A DNA stretch of 47,907 bases from Paracoccaceae bacterium (GTDB lineage Bacteria > Pseudomonadota > Alphaproteobacteria > Rhodobacterales > Rhodobacteraceae): NCBI GenBank assembly GCA_028284605.1, contig JANQRL010000001.1:1-47907 (forward strand), given 5' to 3'. Below the pieces are notes generated by a model. The model had not been told where the DNA came from, did no database searches, and saw only the letters and a list, made by a program, of their open reading frames with translations. The position numbers and the translations under genes are program-made. Below, in pieces: positions 7,349 through 16,576 of this stretch (positions are counted from its first letter, which is position 1; every line of letters begins with the position of its first letter).

Positions 7349-8056
7349 ATGAAGATGAGTACGGACGACGCCCATATCCTGATTGTCGATGACGATGAGC
7401 GCATTCGGCAGCTGCTTCAGAAATATCTGATGCGGCAGGACTTTCTGGTGAGCGCGGCGCGCGATGCGGCCCATGCCAGGCGGCTTCTGTCGGGGCTGGA
7501 ATTCGATCTGATCGTGCTCGATGTGATGATGCCGGAGGAGGACGGGATAAGCCTCTGCCGCGACCTGCGGCAGACCATCGTGACGCCGATCCTGCTGCTG
7601 ACGGCCAAGGCGGAGACCGAGGACCGGATCAGCGGGCTCGAGGCCGGGGCCGACGATTACCTCGCCAAGCCGTTCGAGCCGAAGGAGCTTCTGCTCAGGA
7701 TCAACGCGATCCTGCGCCGGGTGCCGGCGGAGGCGCCGCACGCGGTGCTGCCGAAGGTGCTGCATCTCGGCCCGGTCCGCTACGATATCGAGCGCGGCGA
7801 GATGTGGCAGGGCGAGGATATGGTGCGGCTCACGGCGACCGAGAGCCAGCTCATGCGGATTTTCTCGGGTCGACCCGGCGAGGCGCTGAGCCGGACCCAT
7901 CTGGTCAATGAGCTGGGCCGCTCCGGCGGGCAGGCCCAGGAGCGGGCGGTGGATGTGCAGATCACGCGGCTCCGGCGCAAGATCGAGACCGATCCGAAAC
8001 AGCCGCGCTATCTGCAGACGGTGCGCGGCGCGGGCTATATGCTGGCGCCCGATTGA
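7349..8056 (+). CDS. petR: OmpR-family response regulator PetR
   Basis: The 235-residue protein has a receiver domain (acidic pocket D14-D16, phospho-acceptor Asp58 in VLDVMMP, Thr in LLLTAKAE, Lys in DYLAKPF). A winged-helix trans_reg_C domain follows, with LTATESQLMRIF and the DVQITRLRRKIETDP recognition region. No histidine kinase gene is next to it, so it is an orphan regulator, as known for PetR. It is co-transcribed with petP. ATG 7349 and ATG 7355 are both possible starts; neither has a strong ribosome site, which fits coupling to petP. Confidence 0.85.
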   Translation: MKMSTDDAHILIVDDDERIRQLLQKYLMRQDFLVSAARDAAHARRLLSGLEFDLIVLDVMMPEEDGISLCRDLRQTIVTPILLLTAKAETEDRISGLEAGADDYLAKPFEPKELLLRINAILRRVPAEAPHAVLPKVLHLGPVRYDIERGEMWQGEDMVRLTATESQLMRIFSGRPGEALSRTHLVNELGRSGGQAQERAVDVQITRLRRKIETDPKQPRYLQTVRGAGYMLAPD

Positions 8057-8079
8057 GGGGCCGGGTCTGATCCAATTGT

Positions 8080-8094
8080 GACGCCTGCGGCGTC
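8080..8094 (+). other. Short hairpin after petR
   Basis: GACGCC-TGC-GGCGTC forms a 6-bp stem with a 3-base loop 23 nt after the petR stop. There is no U-tract, so an intrinsic terminator is not supported; Rho-type ending is possible. Confidence 0.3.
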
Positions 8095-8227
8095 GCCGGT
8101 TTCCTGGCGGCGGCTGGCCCGTGAGCCCTCTACGGTTTGCCGTTGCACCGGTGGCCGCGGGAGAATTGCGCGCCGCCCGCACCACTTGGCGCTTGTGCTT
8201 GGCCGGCGGCTCGGCTTCCCTGCCGTC

Positions 8228-9154
8228 ATGGCAACCGCGCTCGTCACCCACCGGGACATGGAAGGTCATGTCAATCCGCCGGGGCATCCCGAGCAGGTGG
8301 CGCGGCTGGGGGCGGTTCTGGACGCCCTTGAGGATCTCGAACTGGAGCGGGTGGAGGCGCCGGAATGTTCCGACGCAGACCTGCTCTTGTGCCATCCGCA
8401 GGCGTTTATCGACCTGGTGAAGGACGCGGCGCCGGAGGAGGGCTGGCGGGCCTTCGATTCCGAGACGATGGTGGCGCCGGGGACGGTGCGGGCGGCCTAT
8501 CTTTCGGCGGGCGGGGTGCTGAAGGCGACGGATATGGTGCTGGACGGGGCGGTGGCCAATGCCTTCGCCGCCGTGCGCCCGCCCGGCCACCATGCCGAGC
8601 GGGAGCGGGCCATGGGCTTTTGCTTCTTCGGCAATGTGGCGATTGCCGCGAAACATGCGCTGGAGCGGCGCGGGCTCAGCCGCGTCGCCGTGGTGGACTT
8701 CGATGTCCATCACGGCAACGGGACCCAGGACCTGCTCTGGGACGAGCCGCGCGCGCTGTTCTTTTCCTCGCACCAGATGCCGCTCTGGCCCGGGACCGGG
8801 CGGCCGACGGAGCGGGGGGCGCATGACAATGTGGTCAACATCCCCCTTAGGCCGGGGAGCGGCGGGGCGGAACTGCGCGCGGCCTATGAGGGCCATGTGC
8901 TGCCGCATCTGCGCGACTTTGCCCCCGACCTGATCCTGATCTCAGCCGGGTTCGACGCCCATGAAGCCGACCCGCTGGCGAACCTGATGTGGGTCGAGGC
9001 GGATTTCGCCTGGGTCACCGGCGCGATCTGCGATGTGGCGGACGAGGTCTGCGGCGGCCGTGTGGTCTCTGCCCTGGAGGGGGGCTATGATCTGCCGGCG
9101 CTGGGCCGGTCGGCCCGGGCCCATGTGGATGTGCTGAGGGAGCGGGGCGGATGA
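8228..9154 (+). CDS. Histone deacetylase family (acetylpolyamine/AcuC-like) hydrolase
   Basis: The 308-residue zinc hydrolase of the arginase/deacetylase fold probably removes acetyl groups from polyamines or proteins. The catalytic His pair is H121-H122 in RPPGHHAE. Zinc ligands D159 and H161 are in DFDVHHGNGTQ, and the third Asp is in AGFDAHEADP. GGYDLPALG near the end carries the usual substrate-pocket tyrosine. The start is ATG 8228 (MATALVTHRD), where similarity begins; longer frames upstream read low-complexity sequence. Its stop overlaps xseB by 4 nt (ATGA), so it heads the xseB-ispA-dxs operon. Confidence 0.88.
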   Translation: MATALVTHRDMEGHVNPPGHPEQVARLGAVLDALEDLELERVEAPECSDADLLLCHPQAFIDLVKDAAPEEGWRAFDSETMVAPGTVRAAYLSAGGVLKATDMVLDGAVANAFAAVRPPGHHAERERAMGFCFFGNVAIAAKHALERRGLSRVAVVDFDVHHGNGTQDLLWDEPRALFFSSHQMPLWPGTGRPTERGAHDNVVNIPLRPGSGGAELRAAYEGHVLPHLRDFAPDLILISAGFDAHEADPLANLMWVEADFAWVTGAICDVADEVCGGRVVSALEGGYDLPALGRSARAHVDVLRERGG

Positions 9155-9393
9155 GCGAGAAGCCGGTGAACGAGATGAGCTTCGAGGAGGCGATGGCCGA
9201 ACTGGAGGCGGTCGTGGGCCAGCTCGAGCGGGGGGATGTGCCGCTCGATGCGTCGATCTCGCTCTATGAGCGCGGGGCGGCGCTGAAGGCGCGCTGCGAG
9301 GCGAAGCTCAAGGAGGCCGAAGAGAAGGTGGCGAAGCTCACCCTTGATGGCGACGGCAACCCGACGGGCACCGAGCCGCTCGACGCGGGCTAA
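9151..9393 (+). CDS. xseB: Exodeoxyribonuclease VII small subunit
   Basis: The 80-residue protein has the family hallmark MSFEEAMAELEAVVGQLERG, then DVPLDASISLYERGAALKARCEAKLKEAEEKV. XseB packs as helical hairpins on the large subunit XseA to form exonuclease VII, which degrades single-stranded DNA. The large subunit is not in the window. It overlaps the deacetylase gene by ATGA and is followed by ispA after 6 nt. The xseB-ispA-dxs order is common in proteobacteria. Confidence 0.95.
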   Translation: MSEKPVNEMSFEEAMAELEAVVGQLERGDVPLDASISLYERGAALKARCEAKLKEAEEKVAKLTLDGDGNPTGTEPLDAG

Positions 9394-9399
9394 GGTTCA

Positions 9400-10245
9400 G
9401 TGACGGACGATCTGACGGCGGCGCTCGCCCGGGCCGGGGCGGAGGCGGAGGCGCGGATCGCGGCGGCTTTGGCGGAGGCCGGGGGGCCTGTCGCCGAGGC
9501 GATGCTCTATGCGGTGAGCGGCGGTAAGGCACTCAGGGCGTTTCTGGTGCGCGAGGGGGCGGCGCTCCATGAGGTCGAGGCGGGCCGCGCGGCGGACGCG
9601 GCGGCGGCGATCGAGTGCATCCATGCCTATTCGCTGGTCCATGACGACCTGCCCTGCATGGATGACGACGATCTCCGGCGCGGGCGGCCGACGATCCATG
9701 TGAAATGGGACGAGGCGACGGCGGTGCTGGCGGGCGACGGGCTGCATTCGCTGGGGTTCCTGCTGGCGGCGCGGGCCGGGCTGGCGGAGAGCCTCGCCGA
9801 GGCGGCGGGGATCGCCGGCATGGTCGGCGGGCAGGCGGCGGATATCGCTGCGGAGTCTGCCGCCGTGCCGCTGACGCTCGATGACATCATCGCGCTCCAG
9901 AAGGCGAAGACCGGGGCGCTCATCCGCTGGTCCGCCATGGCCGGGCCGCGCATGGCCGGCGCCGATCCCGGGCCGCTGGAGACTTACGGAGACCGGCTCG
10001 GGCTGGCCTTCCAGATCGCCGACGACCTGCTCGATGTGGAGGGGGACGCGGCGCAGGTCGGCAAGGCCGTGGGCAAGGATGCCGGCGCGGGGAAGGCGAC
10101 GTTCGTCGAACTCCTTGGCCTCGACGGGGCAAAAAGCCGCGCCCGCGATCTGGTGGCGGAAGCCTGCGATGCGCTATCTGGCTACGGTGATCGGGCGGCG
10201 CTGTTGCGCGCGGCGGCTGAGTTCGTCATCGCCCGGCGGAAGTGA
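9400..10245 (+). CDS. ispA: Farnesyl (geranyl) diphosphate synthase
   Basis: The 281-residue trans-prenyltransferase joins IPP to DMAPP and GPP to give farnesyl diphosphate for quinones, carotenoids and undecaprenyl carriers. The first Asp-rich motif is [15 protein letters not shown] (D82, D83, D88). The second is [11 protein letters not shown] starting at D208-D209. GGKALRAFL is the substrate-binding Lys-Arg region. The start is GTG 9400, 6 nt after xseB, without a strong ribosome site. It is slightly shorter than the usual 290-300 residues but has both motifs. Geranylgeranyl synthase activity cannot be excluded from sequence. Confidence 0.92.
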   Translation: MTDDLTAALARAGAEAEARIAAALAEAGGPVAEAMLYAVSGGKALRAFLVREGAALHEVEAGRAADAAAAIECIHAYSLVHDDLPCMDDDDLRRGRPTIHVKWDEATAVLAGDGLHSLGFLLAARAGLAESLAEAAGIAGMVGGQAADIAAESAAVPLTLDDIIALQKAKTGALIRWSAMAGPRMAGADPGPLETYGDRLGLAFQIADDLLDVEGDAAQVGKAVGKDAGAGKATFVELLGLDGAKSRARDLVAEACDALSGYGDRAALLRAAAEFVIARRK

Positions 10246-10255
10246 AGGCAGGAAA

Positions 10256-12169
10256 ATGACCGACCGACCGACGACCCCGCTTCTGGACCGCGTGCATCTG
10301 CCGGCCGATCTCAAGGGGCTGAGCGATTTCGAGTTGGAGCGGCTGGCCGCGGAGCTTCGGGCCGAGACCATCGCGGCGGTGAGCCAGACCGGCGGGCATC
10401 TGGGCGCCGGGCTCGGGGTGGTGGAACTGACCGTGGCGCTCCACGCCGTCTTCGACACGCCGCGGGACAAGCTCATTTGGGATGTGAGCCACCAGTGCTA
10501 TCCGCACAAGATCCTGACCGGGCGGCGGGACCGCATTCGGACGCTCAGGCAGAAGGACGGGCTCTCGGGCTTCACCAAGCGGTCGGAGAGCCCCTATGAC
10601 CCGTTCGGGGCGGCCCATTCCTCGACCTCGATCAGCGCCGCGCTGGGCTTCAAGGTCGCGGCCGATCTGGGTGGCGATCCGGGGGATGCCATCGCGGTGA
10701 TCGGCGACGGGGCGATGAGCGCCGGCATGGCCTATGAGGCGATGAACAATGCCGGCCATGAGGGGCGGCGGCTGATCGTGATCCTCAACGACAACGAGAT
10801 GTCGATTGCCCCGCCGGTGGGGGCGATGTCGTCCTATCTCAGCCGGCTCTATGCCGGGGCGCCGTTTCAGGAGCTGAAGGCGGCCGCCAAGGGGGCGGTG
10901 AGCCTCTTGCCCGAGCCGTTCCGGGAGGGCGCGCGGCGGGCGAAGGACCTCCTCAAGCACATGGCCGTGGGCGGGACGCTCTTTGAGGAACTTGGGTTTT
11001 CCTATGTCGGGCCCATCGACGGCCATGACATGGAGCAGTTGCTCGCGGTGCTCAGGACCGTGAAGGAGCGGGCGACCGGGCCGATCCTGATCCATGCGAT
11101 CACCAAGAAGGGCAAGGGCTATGCCCCCGCCGAGAGTGCGCGCGACAAGGGGCACGGCGTGTCGAAATTCGACATGGTGACCGGCGAGCAGAAGAAGGCG
11201 CCGTCGAACGCGCCGAGCTACACGAATGTCTTCGCCGAGACGCTGATCAAACTCGCCGAGACCGATCCGAGGATCACCGCCGTCACGGCAGCGATGCCGG
11301 ACGGGACGGGCCTCAAGAAGTTCATGGAGCGGTTCGCGAGCCGATGCTTCGATGTGGGCATCGCCGAGCAGCACGCGGTGACGTTCTCGGCGGGGATGGC
11401 GGCGGGGGGCCTCCGGCCCTTCTGCGCGATCTACTCGACCTTCCTGCAACGCGGCTATGACCAGGTGGTCCATGACGTGGCGATCCAGCGCCTGCCGGTG
11501 CGGTTCGCCATCGACCGGGCGGGGCTGGTGGGCGCGGACGGGGCGACCCATGCCGGGAGCTACGATGTGGCGTATCTCGCGAACCTGCCGGGGTTCACGG
11601 TGATGGCGGCGGCGGATGAGGCGGAGCTGGTGCGGATGGTGGCCACCGCCGCCGCCCATGACAGCGGCCCCATCGCGTTTCGGTTTCCCCGTGGCGAGGG
11701 GGTCGGCGTGGAGATGCCCGAGACCCCGGAGCCCCTGGAGATCGGCAAGGGCCGGATCCTGCGGGAGGGGGCGCGGGTCGCGCTCCTCTCCTTCGGCGCG
11801 CGGCTTCAGGAGGTGATGGCGGCGGCGGAGGCTCTGGCGGCGAAGGGGATCGCGCCCACGGTGGCCGATGCGCGCTTCGCCAAGCCGCTCGATGAGGCGC
11901 TGATCCTGCGCCTCGCCGAGGATCACGAGGCGCTGATCACGGTCGAGGAAGGCGCGGTGGGGGGCTTCGGGTCCCACGTGGCGCAGCTTCTGGCGGAGCG
12001 CGGGGTGTTCGATCACGGGCTGAAATACCGCTCCATGGTGCTGCCGGACATCTTCATCGACCAGGCGAGTCCAAAGGACATGTACGAGGTCGCCGGGCTC
12101 AATGCCGAGGATATCGAGGCGAAGGTGCTGGCGGCGCTGGGCGTGGGGCAGTTGTCGAAGAGGGCGTGA
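10256..12169 (+). CDS. dxs: 1-deoxy-D-xylulose-5-phosphate synthase
   Basis: DXS condenses pyruvate and glyceraldehyde-3-phosphate with thiamine diphosphate, the first step of the MEP isoprenoid pathway, so it supplies the precursors used by ispA just upstream. The 637-residue product has the N-terminal TPP domain ([18 protein letters not shown] and ILNDNEMSI), the pyrimidine domain ([17 protein letters not shown]) and a C-terminal transketolase domain. The start is ATG 10256 with AAGGCAGGA upstream; a much longer frame reaching into ispA is an artefact. No U-tract terminator is seen after it, only a GCGGGC/GCCCGC inverted repeat near 12194-12216. Confidence 0.96.
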   Translation: MTDRPTTPLLDRVHLPADLKGLSDFELERLAAELRAETIAAVSQTGGHLGAGLGVVELTVALHAVFDTPRDKLIWDVSHQCYPHKILTGRRDRIRTLRQKDGLSGFTKRSESPYDPFGAAHSSTSISAALGFKVAADLGGDPGDAIAVIGDGAMSAGMAYEAMNNAGHEGRRLIVILNDNEMSIAPPVGAMSSYLSRLYAGAPFQELKAAAKGAVSLLPEPFREGARRAKDLLKHMAVGGTLFEELGFSYVGPIDGHDMEQLLAVLRTVKERATGPILIHAITKKGKGYAPAESARDKGHGVSKFDMVTGEQKKAPSNAPSYTNVFAETLIKLAETDPRITAVTAAMPDGTGLKKFMERFASRCFDVGIAEQHAVTFSAGMAAGGLRPFCAIYSTFLQRGYDQVVHDVAIQRLPVRFAIDRAGLVGADGATHAGSYDVAYLANLPGFTVMAAADEAELVRMVATAAAHDSGPIAFRFPRGEGVGVEMPETPEPLEIGKGRILREGARVALLSFGARLQEVMAAAEALAAKGIAPTVADARFAKPLDEALILRLAEDHEALITVEEGAVGGFGSHVAQLLAERGVFDHGLKYRSMVLPDIFIDQASPKDMYEVAGLNAEDIEAKVLAALGVGQLSKRA

Positions 12170-12291
12170 CTGACCCTCTTCATTGGAGGTTCTGCGGGCT
12201 ACTCCGGACGGCCCGCGCTCCGAGTTGAGCAGAGTCCGCGGATTTTGAAGGCACTCATCTCAGTGCTATTGAGGGCCTTGGAGGGGCTGCG

Positions 12292-13137
12292 CTAAGTCGC
12301 CTTCGTCGCGACGATTGCGAACTCGGTATTCTGTTCCGTGAAGGGTCGACCTGAAACATCGCCGTAGATCTGTTTCGTCGCAAATCCGGCTCCGGAAAGC
12401 TCTGTCGTCAGGCTCTCCGGGCTGAAATACTGCAACCAGTTGTAGACGGCTTGGGGCGCTCCGCTTTTCGGGAAGATACTGTACTTGTCCAAGACGACGG
12501 CATCTCTGTCGTATTTGAACGTATTGACGAAACAGTAATAGTCCTCCTCGCACCAGAACCCGTTCAGCTGGTTCCTTTCGTAGAAAGAGGTCTCCGCGCG
12601 CTCTGAATAGGCGGCCATCGAATAGACATCGAGAAGGAGTGCGCCGTCGTCCGCGAGGCAGTTCTGAAAGATGGTGAGGAGCTGTTGTCGCTGCACCGGG
12701 CTCAGGGCACAGAAGTCGCACATGATCATCACGATCAGGTCGTATCGCTGCGTCGGGTCGAACGCGAGATAGTTCCCGTGTACGTAGTCGATCTTCTGTC
12801 CGGCCCGCTCCGCTTCCTCGCGGGCGTAGCGGATCGAATTTCTTGAGAAGTCCAGACCCGTGACCTGCGCGCCCGATTTCGCGAGCCGCGACGCATAGAG
12901 GCCGGGCCCGCAACCGAAATCGCATACCCGTTTGCCCGGGCCAAGCCGGAACGTGTCGGTGATCCATGCGGAAGACCGGTCGATGAACTCGATGTTTCTG
13001 GACGAGACATCGACCGTCTCGTCAAGGTGGAAGGCCAGCATTTGCTCCGCACGGTGGTCGTCCGCCCAAAGCGCTTCGGCGGTATAGATCTCGAAGACTT
13101 CGGGTCTTGCGTTGATTTCCTCAAGCTGCCTGAACAT
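12292..13137 (-). CDS. Class I SAM-dependent methyltransferase
   Basis: The 281-residue protein has a Rossmann methyltransferase core with motif I VCDFGCGPGLYASRLA, an acidic residue in VTGLDFS, and motif IV-like LIVMIMCDFCALSP. It belongs to a subgroup that starts MFRQLEEINARPEVFEIYT; the substrate is not known. ATG 13137 follows a G-rich ribosome site and matches where family members begin; 35 further upstream codons look non-coding. Its composition is a little lower in GC (36 of 60 at 12541-12600). It is divergent from the riboswitch-controlled btu operon. That may be chance. Confidence 0.82.
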   Translation of the reverse strand: MFRQLEEINARPEVFEIYTAEALWADDHRAEQMLAFHLDETVDVSSRNIEFIDRSSAWITDTFRLGPGKRVCDFGCGPGLYASRLAKSGAQVTGLDFSRNSIRYAREEAERAGQKIDYVHGNYLAFDPTQRYDLIVMIMCDFCALSPVQRQQLLTIFQNCLADDGALLLDVYSMAAYSERAETSFYERNQLNGFWCEEDYYCFVNTFKYDRDAVVLDKYSIFPKSGAPQAVYNWLQYFSPESLTTELSGAGFATKQIYGDVSGRPFTEQNTEFAIVATKAT

Positions 13138-13349
13138 GAAGCCCCCCGGGTCCGCACCGTCTGCCAGTTTGCGCGCCGCTCGCGTCGCCTGCTTGAACTG
13201 CAAAACCACAGGCGCGGCAAGCGGTCGTGACGGAGACCGCATGCGGCGTCGTTCCGGCGGAACCGGCCATGGACGTCCAAGGGCCCTTCATGACCGTTCT
13301 GCCCGCAACCCCAAAACCCCGGAACGGCGCCGCTGCGCCCCCTTTTTGC

Positions 13350-13378
13350 TTTACACCTCGCGGTGTCCGACTTAGCCA
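13350..13378 (+). promoter_or_regulatory. Promoter of the btu operon
   Basis: TTTACA (13350-13355), a 17-base spacer and TAGCCA (13373-13378) lie directly before the riboswitch. The spacer contains the inverted repeat ACACC-TCGC-GGTGT (13353-13366), a possible operator. The predicted start is near 13385, at the 5' edge of the aptamer. Confidence 0.5.
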
Positions 13379-13380
13379 AT

Positions 13381-13562
13381 GAGGTGCTTCGGTCCGGGCG
13401 GCACGCCGTCCGGTGAAAAGGGAACGCGGTGCGGGCTTTCGCCCAATTCCGCGACTGCCCCCGCAACTGTGAGCGGTGAGCGAAGCCGGATGATGCCACT
13501 GCCGTGCGCGGCACGGTGGGAAGGCCCGGCCAAGCGGCGACCCGCAAGTCAGGAGACCTGCC
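13381..13562 (+). ncRNA. Cobalamin (AdoCbl) riboswitch
   Basis: All hallmark conserved blocks occur in order: GGTGCTTCGG at the 5' side, GGTGAAAAGGGAA, GCCCCCGCAACTGT (13457-13470), GCCACTG (13495-13501), GGGAAGG (13518-13524) and the B12 box AGTCAGGAGACCTGCC (13547-13562). Such elements bind adenosylcobalamin and lower expression of B12 uptake genes. It sits about 160 nt before the btuB start codon, so it controls import by supply. Confidence 0.95.
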
Positions 13563-13721
13563 GGAGTGATCACCCTGTCCGGGCGCGGGGCGCGCCATGG
13601 GCAACGGACCCTTCCGTCGTGGTGACACCGACCGGCTGCGGAGGGCGTCTTCTTCCTTGTCCCCCAGCCATGCACCGCATCGGAGCCGCCGGCCGGCGCT
13701 CCGCCACAGAGGGGACAGGGT
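13561..13721 (+). promoter_or_regulatory. Expression platform: ribosome-site sequestration for btuB
   Basis: ACCCTGTCC (13572-13580), directly after the B12 box, is perfectly complementary over 9 bases to GGACAGGGT (13713-13721), which contains the btuB ribosome site next to ATG 13723. An alternative local hairpin, CCGGA (13561-13565) with TCCGG (13578-13582), would occupy the same strand. The two foldings compete, which suggests translational control. No U-tract is present, which argues against a terminator. Confidence 0.6.
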
Positions 13722-13722
13722 A

Positions 13723-15609
13723 ATGACCCGCACCGCATTTCTGGCGTCCTGCGCCGCACTTTCGCTTCTTTCGAACCAGGGCCTGGCCCAGGAGATCATC
13801 GAGCTGGACGAGATCATCGTCTCCGGCGGGCTCGCGCCGATCCCGGCGGATCAGTACGGCCGCGCCTATACCGTCCTGACCAGCGAGGAGATCGAGCGCC
13901 GCGGCCACCGCACCGTCACCGACGCCCTGCGCGCGGTGCCGGGGTTCAACGTGTCGGTCGGCGGCCTCAGCGAGTTTCGGGTGCGCGGCAGCGAGGCCAA
14001 TCACACGCTGATCCTGGTCGACGGGATCGAGGTGCAGCTGACCGGGAGCGGAGCCTACGAGCTTGGCAACATATCCGTCGAGGATATCGAGCGCATCGAG
14101 GTCCTGCGCGGTCCGCAATCGGCGATCTACGGCTCCTCGGCCTCTTCGGGCGTGCTGTCGATCATCACCAAGGGCGCCGAGGGACCCGCCGGCGTGAGCG
14201 CCCGGCTCTCGCTGGAGGCCGGCACGGACGAGACGCTGGGCTTCGGGCTCAACCTGGCCAATCGGGGCGAGCGCGGCTTCGTGGCGCTGAACTTCGCGGG
14301 CCGGAGCACGGACGGCTATGACATTTCGGTCGACGATGGCGGGGCGCCGGATGCCCGCGACAGCACCGCGATCGGCCTTAGGGGCGAGTACCGGGTCACC
14401 GACTGGCTGACCGCCGGTGCGATCCTGCGGCGCCAGGAACGCTCCGAAGGATACGATAACCTCGCCTTCCCGTTCGGGCCGGGCGACGCCAAGGCGGATT
14501 ACGTGGTCGACGGCGACAATACCCGCGTCGACGAGGAGACCAATGCGGCCTTCTACCTGATCGCCGACACGCTTGGCGGGCGTCTGCGGCACGAGTTGCG
14601 GTTCAGCCGGCTCGATGCCGAACAGGTGTTCGAGACCGGGTTCGGAGATTTCGCGTCCGAATCGGGCCGCGATCAGACCCGCTACACGCTGAGCTACGGC
14701 ATCGACGGGCCGGTCGACACCGCCAACCATCTGGTGATCGGTCTGCTGGAGCGCGAGATCGAGGAGTTCGAGAACAGTTCCGGCACCTTCGACCGGCGGG
14801 TCGATGCCATGGCCGTGGAGTATCGCGGGACATTCGAGAACGGTCTGAGCCTTCAGGCCGGGCTGCGGCGCGACGATAACGAGGCGTTCGAGGACGCCAC
14901 GACCTGGAACGCGGCCATTGCGTATCAATTCGCGGGCACCGACACCCGCCTGCGCGCCTCCGCCGGTATCGGCATCGTCAATCCGACCTTCTTCGAGCAG
15001 TTCGGGTTCACCGGCACGTTCGCCGGCAATCCCGATCTCGAGCCGGAGCGGCTGGACGGTTGGGATATCGGCATCAGCCATGGCTTTCTCGGCGGCCGCG
15101 CGGTGGTCGATCTGACCTATTTCGACCAGCGGATCACCGACCGGATCGGGTCGGAGACCGTCGGCGGCGTCACCCGGCCGATCAATCTCGACGGCGAGAG
15201 CACCCAGCGCGGCGTGGAACTGGCCGGGACCTTTCAGGCAACGCCCGATCTGCGATTCGACCTGGCCTATACCTATCTCGACGCGGAGGATCCGGACGGG
15301 ACCAAATCGATCCGCCGTCCGGAGAACACCCTCGACCTGGCGGCGACCTGGACGACCTTCGGCGGGCGCGGCGACATCACCGCCGCGATCCGCCACGTCG
15401 CGGGCAATACCGGTCTGGACCGGCGGACGTTCCAGGACGTCGCTCTCGACGATTACACCATCGTCAATCTCGGGGTGAGCTACGACATCACCGACAGCGC
15501 GGAGATCTATGCCCGGATCGAAAACGCCTTCGAGACGGAGTATGAGGAGCAGTGGGGATATACCCAGCCCGGCCGCTCCATCTTCATCGGGGCGCGCACG
15601 ACGTTCTAG
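13723..15609 (+). CDS. btuB: TonB-dependent outer-membrane vitamin B12 receptor BtuB
   Basis: The 628-residue protein has a signal peptide (cleavage after about residue 22, GLA-Q) and a TonB box around residues 27-34 (ELDEIIVSGG). A plug domain follows (IERRGHRTVTDALRAVPG, LVDGIEVQ, IEVLRGPQSAIYGSSASSGV), then a 22-strand barrel ending in a C-terminal Phe (IFIGARTTF). It imports corrinoids across the outer membrane using TonB energy. The cobalamin riboswitch upstream and the btuFCD genes downstream support the substrate. The start is ATG 13723 with GGGGACAGGG; the frame extends 42 codons upstream through the leader, which is not coding. Confidence 0.92.
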   Translation: MTRTAFLASCAALSLLSNQGLAQEIIELDEIIVSGGLAPIPADQYGRAYTVLTSEEIERRGHRTVTDALRAVPGFNVSVGGLSEFRVRGSEANHTLILVDGIEVQLTGSGAYELGNISVEDIERIEVLRGPQSAIYGSSASSGVLSIITKGAEGPAGVSARLSLEAGTDETLGFGLNLANRGERGFVALNFAGRSTDGYDISVDDGGAPDARDSTAIGLRGEYRVTDWLTAGAILRRQERSEGYDNLAFPFGPGDAKADYVVDGDNTRVDEETNAAFYLIADTLGGRLRHELRFSRLDAEQVFETGFGDFASESGRDQTRYTLSYGIDGPVDTANHLVIGLLEREIEEFENSSGTFDRRVDAMAVEYRGTFENGLSLQAGLRRDDNEAFEDATTWNAAIAYQFAGTDTRLRASAGIGIVNPTFFEQFGFTGTFAGNPDLEPERLDGWDIGISHGFLGGRAVVDLTYFDQRITDRIGSETVGGVTRPINLDGESTQRGVELAGTFQATPDLRFDLAYTYLDAEDPDGTKSIRRPENTLDLAATWTTFGGRGDITAAIRHVAGNTGLDRRTFQDVALDDYTIVNLGVSYDITDSAEIYARIENAFETEYEEQWGYTQPGRSIFIGARTTF

Positions 15610-15727
15610 GGCGAGGAGGCGGAGGTTTGGACGTCCAATCGGCGCATCGGCGCGGGAACGGGATCGCCGCGACGGTCCGCAGCGCGATGCCGGATCGGCG
15701 TCGGAAGGCTGTCGGGTGGTGTCCGTG

Positions 15728-16573
15728 ATGCGACAGGGCTTGACCGGGCGCCTCATGGGGCTGGTTCTGGGCCTGTCTTTCGCGGTCGCTCCGGCCGGCG
15801 CGGACGAGCCCCCGGCGCGGGTGGTGTCGATGAACCTCTGCACCGACCAACTCGCGATGCTGGTGGCGGCGCCGGGGCAGCTTCATTCGGTCTCCTACCT
15901 CGCCGGCGATCCGCGCGGGTCGGCGATGGCCGAGGAGGCGCTGGGCTATGAGATCAATCGCGGGCTGGCGGAGGAGATCTATCTCATGGAGCCGGACCTG
16001 GTGATCGCGGGTAGTTTTTCGACCCGCGCCACCGTCGCCATGCTCCAGCGTCTCGGCATCCCGGTCGCGGTGTTCGAGCCGGCCTATAGCCTCGACGAGG
16101 TGCGCGACCGGCTGGCCCGGATGGGCGCGGTTCTGGGCCGGGAGGAGGCCGCGGAGGGGCTGATCGCGGATTACGACCGGCGCCTTGAGGCGCTCAAGGC
16201 GGAGACCGGGCATCGCCCGAGCGCGGCGCTCTATTACGCCAACGGCTATACCTCCGGCGACCGGACCCTGGCGGGGCAGATCCTCGTCGCGGCGGGGTTC
16301 GAGAATGCGGCGGTGGCGGCGGGCATCTCCTCGGGCGGCATCCTGCCGCTGGAGGTTCTGGCGCTGCTGGAGCCCGATGCGCTGATCACCGGGCGGCGCT
16401 ATCCCGGCGCCTCGCGGTCCGAGGAGATCCTCGATCATCCGGTGGTGCGGGCGTTGCGGGAAGAGCGGGCCAACGGGGCGATCACCGACCGCGACTGGGT
16501 CTGCGGCACGCCCTTCGTGTTGCGGGCCATCGAGGCGCTCGGCCCGCTCCGCGACGAGATCGCGGCGGATTGA
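15728..16573 (+). CDS. btuF: Periplasmic cobalamin-binding protein BtuF
   Basis: The 281-residue cluster A-II substrate-binding protein has a signal peptide (MRQGLTGRLMGLVLGLSF, cleaved near PAGA-D). The mature part begins VVSMNLCTDQLAMLVA, a typical BtuF opening, and continues with EIYLMEPDLVIAGSFST and the long connecting helix between two lobes. It should deliver corrinoid to BtuC-BtuD. The start is ATG 15728 (or GTG 15725). The frame extends upstream into btuB, but those residues are Arg/Ser-rich and not a signal. A 118-nt gap from btuB contains no recognised gene. Confidence 0.85.
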   Translation: MRQGLTGRLMGLVLGLSFAVAPAGADEPPARVVSMNLCTDQLAMLVAAPGQLHSVSYLAGDPRGSAMAEEALGYEINRGLAEEIYLMEPDLVIAGSFSTRATVAMLQRLGIPVAVFEPAYSLDEVRDRLARMGAVLGREEAAEGLIADYDRRLEALKAETGHRPSAALYYANGYTSGDRTLAGQILVAAGFENAAVAAGISSGGILPLEVLALLEPDALITGRRYPGASRSEEILDHPVVRALREERANGAITDRDWVCGTPFVLRAIEALGPLRDEIAAD

Positions 16574-16576
16574 CCG

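Noticed and set aside
13570-15843. 757-codon minus-strand open frame opposite btuB
   Set aside because: Antisense shadow. BtuB plug and barrel motifs are on the plus strand, and the frame has no start signal.
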